A stretch of 64,000 bases of DNA from Candidula unifasciata (taxonomy: Eukaryota; Mollusca; Gastropoda; Stylommatophora; Geomitridae), in assembly GCA_905116865.2 (NCBI GenBank), contig CAJHNH020007935.1:574588-638587 (forward strand), written 5' to 3'. A program made the position numbers and the translations under genes. This document shows, one piece after another, positions 32,166-43,261 of the stretch. Below the pieces are notes generated by a model, which worked only from the letters and a program-made list of their open reading frames with translations, searched no databases and was not told the DNA's origin. Position 1 is the first letter of the stretch, and every line of letters starts with the position of its first letter.

Positions 32166-33703
32166 ACTAACTCAGCTTAACACCCAGGCCATATAATTCC
32201 TGTTGGCGTCAGAGATTCGTCAGTATTCGCCCGCCTAGTTCATTAGACGCTCATGTTGGCAGCTCTTTCCTAGACGTCAGGGTTCCAACTGCATCGACAC
32301 AATCGGACCCCACTATAACAAAGGATGGATAGAATCATTGTGAGGCTTCACCTAACATTTCACACACATCTCCATGACATGATTAACCCGTTATTATTGC
32401 AGGAAGACAACTATAAGACCACTATGGTCACACGGGGAATATTTTTCACATTTCGGAACTATCCAAACCCAAAAATTGTTTTCAGAACTTTTCGGCAAAG
32501 TAAAATACTCAAAATTTTAAAACTATAAATGGTGGTCCAAAGGACGTTATGTTGAGAAGCTCGCTCTCCTACGAAATACGCCTGGCCAAATCAGAAGAAG
32601 CTCAAACCAAGGAGGAAACATCAGGAAGGAAAGGGCAAGAAGAACACAGTTGACAACAGGATAGGAAATAAGCGGTCTGACTTGTGGGAAAGAAGCATTA
32701 ATCCCAGAGACGGCGCAAATACCAAAACTTTAGCCACGAAAGTGGCGCAAATAAACTGTTGACAGCTTCCGCTAGCAAGCAGCAGGTTGAATATGGTTAA
32801 GTTTTTGATTTTTTTCTTAAAAGGAATTTGAATCGCAAACGCGTCACCCCGACAACTGCTCTTTTCCTTTTCCAGTGAAACTTTCACAAAATGCCTATCG
32901 ATTTCTCGTGCGAAAAGACAAACAGGCAGCAGTCCCTGTAAAATACAACGGCTCGTGCACGCATAAAATGCATAAGGTAGCCGCGATAGATGGCAACACT
33001 TACAGTTTCTCACTAGAATTGATGTTCGTAGATAAAGAAAGCAGCAGTCACAACAAACCAGCAGATGCGCAGGCATCACTGCATAGGGCAAACCGTCAAT
33101 TCTGTCGCAACTACCCCTTGCTATTTTCTGAAATGCAGTCTACATCACAGGAGCACAGACTATAAGGAGCCACTATCTTTCCTTTCCGTACTTTGTGCTG
33201 TGTTAAGTTACCTTATAAAAAAAGGCCGCGGTATTAAGAAAACACAGCCGCTGTAACTATAAACAAACAATATACGCTAACAGCAGGGAAATTAGAAAGA
33301 ATTGTTTGCCACTTTGAAGGAAACATGTTTATTAGAATTTGAGCAGGCAGACAGTAACAAAATACAGCTGAACCTTTTTTCTTCTTCTTCTTGTTACCTG
33401 AGTTTGTACAAACAACAAATAGCTTATCGAGTTTTGAAAACAAATTCTAATTGCAAATAAATCTAATAATATAGAAATAATTCTGTTAAAGTGGCAAAAA
33501 ATAAATAACACACATAAATTCGTGACGGCAATGATCAATTAGTTTTGTTTTTATTGTGTAATATTTCAGAGCAGCTTAACAAGTAAATATCCTTTGTTAT
33601 TTTACTTCTAAATCTTGAATGTCGGAAATGAACTTCTGAATTTTTGTCTGCGTATATTTGTAAGCTCTCTGGTTAAAATATGTTTTATATTAGATACTTC
33701 CTG
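32166..33703. other. Interval with no gene recognised
   Basis: Overlapping open frames occur on both strands at 32621-33165, but no domain, signal or splice pattern can be supported. Composition is unlike the repeat families defined here. Confidence 0.5.
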
Positions 33704-33934
33704 CGTCTCTGGCTTAGGTGTTGTGAACTCGCTTCGTAATGCCGGGGTGCCGGGCTCTATCCCAGGTGCAGGCGATATGGCAGTAGACTGCCTTGCGGTA
33801 GTAATTGTAGTGTTATTGAGAGCTGGCTGTTTAGTAAGCAATGGCAAATTACCATGCGTAAATGTGTCTTGAAAAACACAACAGCCAAAATGCTAGGGTT
33901 GGTTCTGCAACGTCCTGTAAAGGTCACTCAACTG
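33704..33934 (+). repeat. SINE-A copy
   Basis: Head GTCTCTGGCTTAGGTGTTGT, B-box region GCCGGGCTCTATCCC (decayed), tail TTCTGCAACGTCCTGTAAAG. Confidence 0.8.
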
Positions 33935-33984
33935 ACTTTGTATACCTAACGAGACACAGAGAAATATGGCAGGAAATGTTATGT

Positions 33985-34585
33985 TATGTTATCACAATCA
34001 TACGTCACTGCACATTGGTCATACCCATGCATGTTCAGTCTTCCGATGCCGCAGTCACTGAAAGGTCTCTGTACTGGTGAAGAAATGGTTATAGTGTCTC
34101 CTGTCTTGGCTTCGAAAATGGCATAGTCGTGCTTACCCAAACTTACTCCGAAGTTATGCACCCGTGTTAGCATGTGAGATCCAGCATTATCTGCCAGCCT
34201 AGCCTGTACACTGTTAATGTTATCAGCTATTTCCATGCGTCTTCCCCTGAGCATTAGTGAATTACTTGCCAGCTGGTCGGTAGCTCGTTTATTTCCCTTT
34301 ACTCCTGCATGTTTAGGTGTGAAATCCGTAGACTTTCAACCCATTCAGAGCGTAAACTAGCTCGTGCGATTTTCTGAAGCATGTTCATGGAGTCTGAAAC
34401 TATCACTGCGTGTTGTGTGGTCCTTTTTCTGCAACCCATGCTAGCGCTCTGCAAGCAGCGGTAATTTCCATGCTGATGCTTGACCTTGTTGCCTGGTAAG
34501 CCCCATTCTCTTCATTTATTGTTTTGCCCATCCTTGTAGTATTATTGCACGTGCAAATTTCAACCTTGACCTCGTTTCTCGGACT
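33985..34585 (-). pseudogene. LINE-J relic, second subfamily: RNase H region
   Basis: In reverse: an EITAACRALAWV-like helix near 34465-34430, a VIVSDSMNML-like strand near 34412-34380, then the frame 34254-33979 with RRMEIADNINSVQARLADNA and GDTITISSPVQRPFSDCGIG. Several stops and shifts are present. The 3' portion is shared with 17727-17915. 5' truncated, no RT. Confidence 0.7.
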
Positions 34586-34589
34586 CTAA

Positions 34590-35639
34590 ACGATCAGTGA
34601 GAAATGCTGAAAGTCATCATCCACCAAATAAGCAAAGGGATTTTACTAGAAAAAAGACAAATAGCTAAACAGAAATGGTTGACCGCAGAAATTGTTAAGT
34701 TTATGGGTGACAGAAAACAATGTATGAATGACAAAGAAGAATATGATAGGATAAATAAAGAAATAGGGCATAAGTGTATGAAGGCAAAAGAAGATTGGCT
34801 AAATGAACAATGCAAAAAATTTTATAGTCCTATTAAAGATAGAAAAACAAATTAACGATCTAACTGAAAGAAAGATAAGAGTAAACACATGATGATGTCT
34901 GAAATCAAAAAGCAGGAGAGATGTTACTGGGGGAAGAGGATATAATAATTAGAAGGAATGAATACATAAGATAGTTTTATGATGGAAGAGAGCAGAATTA
35001 CCAGAAGAAAGAAATTTAGAAGGTCCGTCTTTACTAAAGGAAGTGGCTAGCGATGCTATTAAACATATGAAGAAAGGAAAAGTCAGCCGGGCTAGATGAA
35101 ATTTCAGTAGAGGAATTAGAAGTAATGGGGGAATTTTGGGTAGAAATATTAACTAAACTGATGAATAACCTTTATATCACTGGGTACATACCAAGTGACA
35201 TGATGAAATCTGTATTTATTGCGTTACCCAAAAGACCAGGGGCAATTGAATGTGATGAATTTCGTACAGTCAACTTAATAAATCATGTCATCAAATTACT
35301 ACTAGGAATTATAATAAGATGAACAAAAAGAAAAAAAGAGAATGGAAATTAGTGAAGAGCAGTTGGATTTATGGAAGGTAAAGAGACAAGTAATGTAATC
35401 TACATATTGCGAACACTAATCAATGGACATACACAAGAACTTATAGTTGTGCTTTATAGATTATACTCAAAGCATTAGTTAAACATGAGGAGAGGATAAA
35501 AATGTTGGAAGACATCATTAAAGATGGGAAAGATCTAACAATAATTAAAAATGTGTACTCGAACCAAGTAACAGCAGCTAAAGTGGGAAACAGATTGGGT
35601 ACGTTCAAAAAGATAAAACAAGTAGTAAGACAGGGATGT
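34590..35639 (+). pseudogene. LINE-T element, RT N-terminal half, split by LINE-J
   Basis: Forward pieces: QKWLTAEIVKFMGDRKQC (pre-RT linker), a MKKGKSAGLDEIS-type block, LTKLMNNLYITGYIPSDMMK, FIALPKRPGAIECDEFRTVN, LINHVIKLLLGIIIR and a decayed GFMEGKETSNVIYILR stretch. It breaks inside the RQGC motif at 35639 and resumes at 36500. Several stops and frameshifts are present. Together with 36500-37425 this is the most complete reverse transcriptase in the window. Confidence 0.85.
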
Positions 35640-36499
35640 TGAATGTTGAATTAAGAATCGACATTACAGCACTCGGGACACTCCCATAAGCGCTCCGTTC
35701 CCATCTTCAGCAGCAAGCAAAGAGTTAAAATTCCGATGGTACCAGTAACAGTCTGATTGTATATCCGTCTCGCCCCTCTGTCGAGCATCGGCCAGATCCC
35801 CTGGCAGTGCCATTCTCCTCAGACCGTAATGATCTATCTGTTCCTCGACACTGTTCACTCGCTCCCAAAGGGCCCCCACAACATCCAGCTTGTCATATAT
35901 CAGTTCACCACCAAGTGGTGCAGAACCGGCCAGTCTATCAGCATGCTCATTTCCCAACACACCGGTGAGACCTGGAGAAAATATCCAAAGGATGCGAACT
36001 ACCCGGGACCTCTGAAGTGATGCTTGCCACTCTGCACGAAGCATGCCTGCCTCCACCTTTCTCAGCATGTTCTGTGAGTCAGTTACAATAACGGCATGTG
36101 TTTACAGCTGATTTCTCAAGCCAACGAAAGGCAGCAGTATCTGCCTCCACCTCCATTCTCAAACTAGATGTTGTGATATCATATGCCAGGCTTTGTTGTG
36201 CCAAGCGACGTACATTCGCCTTTGCTATGGACCCCCATGCACTTCGTTTGCCCCTCACCACAGAGCCATCTGTATATAAAGTCACATCACTTGGGCGGGG
36301 ATTGTCATGAATCATTTGTTGAACTTCTGATTCTGCAGCACCAGCTGGCCAGTCCCTGTACTCATGTCCCAAAGTGATTAGAACCCCACATAAGTCTGAA
36401 ACGTTGATCGGACACTTTGACCCACTCCTCACCTCGCCTAAATTTATCAAGCCTGCACACATGTCCAATTTTGTCTTCAGCTTGCGCCATCCAAGACTT
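35640..36499 (-). mobile_element. LINE-J insertion, 5' truncated, with 14-bp TSD
   Basis: Reverse-oriented 860-bp piece containing YTDGSVVRGKRSAWGSIA (RNase H first strand and catalytic Asp), a SSLRMEVEADTAAF helix and NEHADRLAGSAPLG. Two frames (36468-36079 and 36068-35664) are separated by a shift. Its 3' end abuts GAATGTTGAATTAAGAATCG at the left. Direct repeats TAAGACAGGGATGT (35626-35639) and TAAGACAGGGGTGT (36500-36513) flank it, with one mismatch. Confidence 0.9.
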
Positions 36500-37425
36500 T
36501 AAGACAGGGGTGTGTCTTATCCCCAGGCTTTTTCTCTCTATATAGTAAAGTAATTTTGGGGGGAATTAAAGAGAAAGCAGGAATTAGAGTTAGAGGATAC
36601 AATATAAACAATTTACCTTATGCAGACGATACAGATGACCAGGCCTTGATAGCTGATACAGCCATGAAATTGCAACAACATCTAACATCCATAAATGAAG
36701 AATGTAAAAAAAAAATAATATGAGAATCAACACTTAAAAGACAGAAGTAATGTCAATAGGAAAAAGGAAGACAGATCTAAACATAGCAATAGAGTGCAAA
36801 GGCATTAAACAGGCATCTGAGTTTAAATATCTGGGAACTACATTTACCGAAGATGGGAAATTAGATAAAGAAATTAACATTAGATGCAATAAAGCAAACC
36901 AAGTATTGGGACAGCTAGCTCCCCTCTTACAGCATAAGACAATCCCAATCAGCACAAAGAGACATCTTATTCAAAGCATATTTATTCCAACTCTGTGCTA
37001 CCAGTGCCAGACATGGTCACTCACAACAAACAGAAAATTAGTAACCACGGAAATGAGATGTCTGAGAAGGGCTGTAGGAGTGACCATAAGAGATAAGATC
37101 AGGAATGAGATCATAAGAGAAAAAGTAGGCACAGGACCAATTCTAAATCACATACGAAGACAGCAAGTGTAATGGTTTGCCCACTTAGAGAGAATGCCTT
37201 GTGACACCATACCATACAAAGCATACATGGAAAGGGAAGAAGGACGTAGAGCACGAGGTAGACCAAGAACAAGATGGAAGGATAACATCAGATAAACTCT
37301 GCAACAGCACGATGTGCTTATGGTAGAGGCGGCCAGAAGAGCTAGAAACAGAACCTTAAATCTCCCTCGACATCCACAGCGGTAAAAGACGAAGTGAAGA
37401 AGAAGAAGAAGAAGAAGAAGAAGAC
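36500..37425 (+). pseudogene. LINE-T element, RT C-terminal half and (GAA)n tail
   Basis: Resumes at the RQGC/VLSP motif, then a PYADDTDDQALIAD block (catalytic YADD followed by a changed loop), FKYLGTTFTEDGKLDKEINI, RCNKANQVLGQLAPLLQHKT, LVTTEMRCLRRAVGVTIRDK and a decayed RARGRPRTRWKD end. It ends in GTGAAGAAGAAGAAGAAGAA, a (GAA)n tail at 37393-37425. Confidence 0.85.
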
Positions 37426-37469
37426 AGATTCGATCACTGAACACGCAGCTGATGACAACAACTGCTGGA

Positions 37470-37911
37470 CATTGTGGGGATAGAGAGTGCTAAGAAAAAA
37501 CTTTCCTTGAATATTAAGAAAACTAAAACTAGTTTAAATCAAAGAAAAAGAGTACACCACATTGTGATATCTCATTTGAAGGAAAAAGAAAAAAAAAAGA
37601 AAAAAAAAGGTCAACAAATTCATGTGCCTGTGAACAATCATATCATCAGAAGAAAAATATGTGACAGAGATTAAAAACAGAATAGGTCAAGCGAAGGCAG
37701 CATTTTAGAAAATGAAAAATATATTATGCAATAAACGGTCTCATTTAATGTCAGAAAGCGAGTGCTAAAATTGCTACATAGAACCTGTTCTGCTGTATAG
37801 CAGCGAATCTTGGAATGTCAGGGGAAAGAATTAAGAAGAATTTGGAATCAACAGAGATGTGGTTTCTGAGACGAATCTTACGAATACATTGGACGGCCAG
37901 AGTAACTAACA

Positions 37912-37913
<2 letters not shown>
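37470..37913 (+). pseudogene. LINE-T relic split by another LINE, left part
   Basis: Forward: GIESAKKKLSLNIKKTKT, then after shifts an 'EPVLLYSSESWN' block and 'STEMWFLRRILRIHWTARVT', the thumb sequence of RTE/CR1-like reverse transcriptases. It stops at GTAACTAACAAC (37902-37913), which is repeated at 38248. Confidence 0.8.
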
Positions 37914-37942
<29 letters not shown>

Positions 37943-38247
37943 CTTCTTCTTCTTCTTCTTCTTCTTCTTCTTCTTCTTCTTCTTCTTCTTCTTCTTCTTC
38001 TCTTCCACCTTGAACCTCGTCGAAGTGTCGGGGGGAAGATGTAATTTTTGTTGATGAGCTCTGTCAAGAGCACTATTTAGACTGATGTTAATTTCTGTAG
38101 GGCTGTTCTTGATGCCATCACACCATCTCCTTTCTGAGGTCTCCCACTCGCTCTATACCCGTCGTAACGTTTTAGTGTGGCTCGCTGTGGCAGATAGCTC
38201 TAGGGCATTATTGTTAGGTGTCCAGACCACTTCATTTGATGTTCTTT
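37914..38247 (-). mobile_element. LINE-T insertion, 5' truncated, (GAA)n tail, 12-bp TSD
   Basis: A 334-bp reverse copy. The (GAA)n tail (about 29 units) reads as (TTC)n at 37914-38000, then TCTTCCACCTTGAACCTCG and a C-terminal RT stretch (reverse frame KWSGHL, GYRASGRP). It is flanked by perfect 12-bp direct repeats GTAACTAACAAC at 37902-37913 and 38248-38259. Confidence 0.92.
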
Positions 38248-38546
38248 GTAACTAACAACGAGTCTAATGAAAGAAGATCTCTATATATAACATTAGGATT
38301 TAGCAAACACTGCTCTTTGGCCACATAATGAGAAAAGAGACATTGGAAAACATCGTAACAACTGGAAAATCAGTGGAAAGAGAGTTAGTTAGAGGCAGAC
38401 AGAGAGATGATGATGCAGGATGGGCTGAAATGAAGGCATGGAGGGATATCATCAAGAGAGCTGTTCCATGCAACCAGGGATCGTGATCTGTAGAGATGCA
38501 TGAGCGCTTACACCAGTTGGCAGCGCACATAATGATGATGATGATG
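38248..38546 (+). pseudogene. LINE-T relic split by another LINE, right part, (ATG)n tail
   Basis: Continues the interrupted element: a 'LFFGHIMRKETLENIVTTG'-type block in shifted frames, a 'RGRQRE' block, and the end at CACATAATGATGATGATGAT (38524-38546), an (ATG)n tail. Confidence 0.8.
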
Positions 38547-38717
38547 AATATAAACATCGAAGCTACTGCTTTCTTTTTTGCCCTGCTTACAGCAACTATT
38601 TTTGTGTGTACATTAGTTCCCACGTGTATTGGGTATCTATTTAATCCCGCAGCCTTTCGTAAATTAGCTACCTTTCTGAAATTCACGGAATAGATGGAAA
38701 CAAATGGATGCCAGGAA

Positions 38718-39305
38718 GAAAAAAGGGGAGTTGAAAGTCTCTCTCTTTTCTTCTTTTTCTTCTTCTCCTTCTTCTTCTTCTTCTTCTTCTTCTTCTTCTT
38801 CTTCTTCTTCTTCTTCTTCTTCTTCTTCTTCTTCTTCTTCTTCTTCTTTTTCTTCTGCTTCTTCTTCTTCTTCTTCTTCTTCTTCTTCTTCTTCTTCTTC
38901 TTCTTCTTCTTTTTCTTCTGCTTCTTCTTCTTCTTCTTTTTCTTCTTCTTCTTCTTCTTCTTCTTCTTTTTCTTCTGCTTCTTCTTCTGTTTCTATTTCT
39001 TCTTCTTCTTCTTCTTCTTTTTGGTGTTCACCGACTTTAAATTCCGAGGGTGAGTTATGGTTGCTCATCCACTTCTGGACTTAATTCTTGTTCCATTACT
39101 TGAGTATTGCGTACACATCCGTTTTACGCATCTGGTATATTTGTAAGCAAACTGTTGGTTTCTGGTCTCTAATTAGAATACTTTTACCAAATGCTTATTT
39201 TGGATGCAGGCCCCTGATTGGACACGTCGAGGCGTGGATTCGAACCCAAAATCTTCTTGCCGACAGGCGAGCGTCTAGCCACTGCGCAACCACTACGGCT
39301 CTCGT
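38718..39305 (-). repeat. SINE-E copy with expanded (GAA)n tail and tRNA-like head
   Basis: (TTC)n with CTG variants at 38740-39020 is the tail in reverse. Then GTTCACCGACTTTAAATTCC and ATTTGTAAGCAAACTGTTGG. A head at 39220-39300, read in reverse, gives TAGTGGTTGCGCAGTGGCTA, GACGCTCGCCTG and TTGGGTTCGAATCC. This copy keeps the tRNA-derived 5' end missing from the others. Confidence 0.8.
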
Positions 39306-39664
39306 GTGTCTGTTTAACCAGTGTTTCTTTCTGCATGCTTATCTTTTTCTTTCTGCCAGTATTCTTCCCAAGCTGTCATCAACGTCTCTATCTGCAGCTG
39401 GATACCCGCGGTAAGACGATAGTACAACTGGCACAGTCGCTAGGCGGCTCGCCGAGAACAGCCAATGTTAACCCAACAGACGTCACTATCACAATGTGAA
39501 ATATTTCTAAATCCAACTGACTGTGTCTGTCATCTCCTCCGTGTGTTCGTGTGGTTAGACTGCAACCTTGAGCCTGTAGTAATTCTAGCAGTAAAAGTTG
39601 ATCCACGTATTGCCACAAACATGACCACAATAGAACTCGTCGACTTCTTCAGCGTCTTCTACGC

Positions 39665-39862
39665 CAGTGATTCTCAACCTTTCTAATTTCGCGACCCTTT
39701 AATACAGTTCCTCGTGTTGTGGTGACCCCCAAAAATAAAAAAAAATTTCGTTGCCGCTTCATAATTTGAGTGAATATGTGTTTTTCGATGGTCTCAGATA
39801 ACCCCTGCGAAAAGGTCGATCGACCTCCAGAGGGGTCGCGACCTACATGTTGAGAGCCGCCG
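39665..39862. mobile_element. SPIN/Charlie-like hAT MITE with 8-bp TSD
   Basis: A 198-bp element starting CAGTGATTCTCAACCTTTCT; the right end in reverse is CGGCGGCTCTCAACATGTAG. The inside has GCGACCCTTTAATACAGTTC, TGTTGTGGTGACCCCC and CCAGAGGGGTCGCGACC. Flanks TTCTACGC and TTCTATTC match at 6 of 8. It is closely related to 25227-25423 and to SPIN-type elements. Confidence 0.88.
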
Positions 39863-40163
39863 TTCTATTCCCTCCTGGGCCGTTGATCCTTACCTGTATA
39901 AGACTTCAGGTTACGCTTGGCAGGTGAAACCGTTTTTTGTTTTTTTCTCAATCTCAGGATGGTATCGTAAACTTTCACATAGACACCTGGAGGTGGGGGG
40001 GAGGGGGGGAATAAACTGATCGATCGATCGATTTACCGATCACTATAATCACCATGTATGCAAGTGGGTGTATGTAGGTATGTATGTATGTATGTATTTC
40101 TATTATACAGTAATTGCATCGTGATTGTAGAACATAGCATAGATCTTATTCCCAAGGAATATA

Positions 40164-40355
40164 GCCATCTCATAACACCCTGCAAGTGCGTGATAAGTTC
40201 CGGCCAGGAATAAAGTTAGCTCCTCTCCACGGCACAAAGTGTGAGTCGTGTTGAAGAAGCCATCCCATCACACCCTGCAAGTTCGTAATTCGTTCCGGCC
40301 AGGAATAAAGTTCACTCCTCTTCACAACACAAAGCGTGAGCAGTGTTCAAGACAT
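40164..40355 (+). repeat. 95-bp direct duplication
   Basis: Two units, each with CACCCTGCAAGTGCGTGATA or CACCCTGCAAGTTCGTAATT, then TTCCGGCCAGGAATAAAGTT. They differ by about 10-15 percent. Confidence 0.85.
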
Positions 40356-41060
40356 CGAATGTTATCCATGATTCCTCCCTCAGCATTCTTTGTTTACTAT
40401 AAATAAAAGGTAACACCAATAACAATGGGGTTCAAGAAAAGCATGAACAGCCACTTATATCATTAGTTATAGTAAAAAAGAAGATCGCGATATATCAAGT
40501 GCAGCATAGTGAGAAATCAACAAGAAACATCAAATAAAGCACTTTATATGGGAAACAACTGAAATGAGCAAACGAGGAAGTTGAAGAGAAACAAACTTTT
40601 GTTGAAAGAGGCAAAAGATGATGAACCAGATTACATTCATGATACCTGAAAGTTTGCCCATCACAGAACGGACTGGTGGACTAGTCTCTCGCATGGAAGT
40701 CGGACGCCATAACCGCTCGGCTAGTATTCTACGATGTTCTGACCTAGCACCCACCAGGTGCCGTGATGACTCTATAAAAGTGAAATTCGAACCACAAGTA
40801 GAATATTCAGAGTGTATCAAAGAGTATTTAACTATACCTGACACTATGCATATCCGTAGCAGAGTTGTCAGAAAATTCTGAAGGAAAATGTATATGGATG
40901 GTTTTTTTTTTTTTTATGTTTTAAAGGGGCGGGGGGGGGGGGGTGTAAATGATAGCTTTCGCAAAACACCGCTATTCCTAAAAATCTGCAAGTATTCCAG
41001 TATTCTCAAAACGAGACAAAAGGAGAATGTACACCACACTGCACTAACTCCGTTACATGT
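40356..41060. other. Interval with a tRNA-like trace
   Basis: In reverse near 40735-40690, CTAGCCGAGCGGTTATGGCG and TCCGACTTCCATGCG resemble the D-arm and anticodon region of a Ser/Leu tRNA. The 3' half and B box do not match, so it is at most a SINE head relic. A G run lies at 40929-40942. Confidence 0.4.
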
Positions 41061-41069
41061 TTCTTGATT

Positions 41070-41545
41070 AAAAGAAGAAGAAGAAGAAGAAGAAGAAGAA
41101 GAAGAAGAAGAAGAAGAAGAAGAAGAAGAAGAAGAAGAAGAAGAAGAAGAAGAAGAAGAAGAAGAAGAAGAAGAAGAAGAGAAAGAAGAAGAAGAGAAAA
41201 GAAGGAGAAAGAAGAGAGAAGGAGAAGAGGGAGAAGAAGAAAGAAGAAGAAGAAGAGAAGAAGAAGAAGAAGAAGAAGAAGAAGAGAAGAAGAAGAAGAA
41301 GAAGAAGGAAGAAGGAGGAGAAGAAGAAGAGGAGGAGGAGGAAGAAGAAGAAGAAGAAGAAGAAGAAGAAGAAGAAGAGAAGAAGAAGAAGAAGAAGAAG
41401 AAGAAGACGAATTAGAAAAAAGAAAAAGAAAAAGAAAAAGAAAAAGAAAAAGAAAGAAGCAAAAGAAGAAGAAGCAGAAGAAGAAGAAGAAGACGAAGAA
41501 GAAGAAGAAGAAGAAAGAAGAAGAAGAAGATGATGATGATGATGA
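41070..41545 (+). repeat. (GAA)n block, about 475 bp, with variants
   Basis: Long AAG/GAA array broken by GAG, AAAGA and GAC units, ending in GATGATGATGATGATGATTA. Open frames encoding Arg, Glu or Lys runs are products of the repeat. Confidence 0.95.
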
Positions 41546-42364
41546 TGATTATGCTGATGATGAGGAGGAGGAGGATGCGGCGGTTTGTGAGGCGGAGAAG
41601 GGGGAGGGGGGAACAGAAGCACAGCACGTACAGTAAGGAAGGAATCCACCAGATGTTAGCCCGACAGTCTCTCACAAAGAACAATCTCGTGTAGCCAGTA
41701 GCAGGTTGTCAGGATAGTTTATCGTGGATGTAATCAAAGTGCTGAGAGTGAAGCGATCCTGTACACAAACCAGGCAGGGGATGAAACCCCCACCTCTCTC
41801 GACAGCTGGGTCTGAATCAGCATTCTCGGCATGCCAGACAAAGAACCACCTATTCATTGTTAACGGGTCTGGCACATCTCACCCCGCGTCGTTTTGATTT
41901 GCAGATCCCCTCTTGGTCAATCCTAACCTGTACAGTCAGCGGCGACTGCACTAGCCATGAGGTCCTATATCCTCAGGCTCCCAGATCCCGCCCCCTTTCC
42001 CACTCCCACTTTTCCACAACAGCGAAAGTGGCAAATATAGGCAGTAATGGCCGTTGGCTGTTCCCTTTTGTTGTTGTTTTTTAACAGAAAATGTAGTTGT
42101 ATAACATTTAAAATGACGGCACAAATCAATAGCAACATTTATTGGCAAGGGCAATTTTACAATTTGCAAAAGGCTCAGTATCCCCCCCCCCCCGGCCCGA
42201 CCTCTCTTTTTCAATGTTGTTTCAAATTGCTATACCCTAAAACTGTTATTGCTGGGGGGGGGGGGGCGCAAAAGCACACCCTCCCCCTCCTCTTCAGGCT
42301 CTGACGCCCATATATACTACTTTCCTTGACAGATTTCAGCGTCGGTTCAGTTCAGTTCAGTACG
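41546..42364. other. Interval with no gene recognised
   Basis: Contains a C run at 42182-42192 and a G run at 42256-42266. A tRNA-like trace near 41800 (ATGAAACCCCCACC in reverse) is too weak to call. Confidence 0.45.
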
Positions 42365-42548
42365 TAAGTAAAGATCGTTTTTCACTCTTTGTGCGCATCG
42401 GGCATATGGGAAGGGATCCTATATTCTCACAGATCAATCGGCACTAGGTGGGTAATGTCAGCTTTACGCCGGCGCCGTCTTTGCTTCCCTAGGACATTAA
42501 TCCTGGTACCCATTTTAGGCTGGGTCGACCTACGACGTCCGATACAAT
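42365..42548 (-). repeat. SINE-B fragment
   Basis: Reverse body and tail: GTAAGTAAAGATCGTTTTTC, GCGCATCGGGCATATGGGAA, ATCAATCGGCACTAGGTGGG and CATTTTAGGCTGGGTCGACC. Confidence 0.85.
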
Positions 42549-42552
42549 GATT

Positions 42553-43215
42553 AAAATCTTTCTTTTTATGATCATATCCTTTCTTGTTTATGACAATATC
42601 CTTTCTTGTTTTTGACAATATCCTTTCTTGTTTATGCAATATACTTTTGGTTTATGGCAATATGCTTTCTGATTTATGACAATATCATTTCTTGTTTATG
42701 CAATACACTTTCTGGTTAATGACAATACCCTTTCTGGTTTATGACAATATCCCTTCTGGTTAATGACAATATACTTTCTGGTTTATGACAATATCCTTTC
42801 CTCTTATGACAATATCCTTTGTTGTTTATGACAATATAATTTCCTCTTTATGATAATATCCTTTCTTGTTTATAATTTCCTCTTTATGACGATATCCTTT
42901 CTTCTTTATGACGATATCCTTTCTTCTTTATGACGATATCCATTCTGGTTTATGACAATATCCTTTCTAGTTCATGACAATGTCCTTTTTTATTTATGAA
43001 AATATTATTTCTTCTTTATGACAATATCCATTCTTGTTTTTGACAATATCCTTTCTTGTTTATGACAATATCCTTTCTTGTTTATGACGACATCCTTTCT
43101 TGTTTTTGACAATATCCTTTCTTGTTTATGACAATATCCTTTCTTGTTTATGACAATATCCTTTCGTGTTTATGACAATATCCTTTCTTGTTTATGACAA
43201 TATCCTTTTTTTTTA
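42553..43215 (+). repeat. 22-bp minisatellite, about 30 copies
   Basis: Unit TTTATGACAATATCCTTTCT + TG, with variants (GACGATATCC, CTTTCTGGTT, CATTCTGG). Homogeneous at 43020-43205 and more varied to the left. In the minus orientation it begins about 30 nt after the primer-binding site of the LTR element. Confidence 0.93.
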
Positions 43216-43242
43216 GACACTTATAACTTACAATGTATTCGC

Positions 43243-43260
43243 ACTTCGGACGAGCCCCCA
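43243..43260 (-). other. Primer-binding site, tRNA-Pro type
   Basis: In reverse TGGGGGCTCGTCCGAAGT, one base after the end of the LTR. The first 14 nt equal the tRNA-Pro 3'-end complement used by retroelements such as murine leukaemia virus; 15 of 18 positions agree. Position and sequence together support a genuine LTR retrotransposon. Confidence 0.8.
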
Positions 43261-43261
43261 A

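Noticed and set aside
32621..33165. Overlapping open frames on both strands (156 and 96 codons)
   Set aside because: No signal peptide, domain, conserved motif or splice pattern that distinguishes either from chance.
38694..39084. Poly-Ser, poly-Phe and poly-Glu frames
   Set aside because: Translation of an expanded (GAA)n SINE-E tail.
40690..40760. tRNA-Ser/Leu-like sequence
   Set aside because: D-arm resemblance only; the B box and 3' half are absent.
41064..41649. Arg/Glu-rich and Phe/Leu-rich open frames of about 190 codons
   Set aside because: Product of the (GAA)n array and its complement.
42553..43215. CRISPR-like array
   Set aside because: The units are contiguous 22-bp tandem repeats without unique spacers, in a eukaryotic genome.
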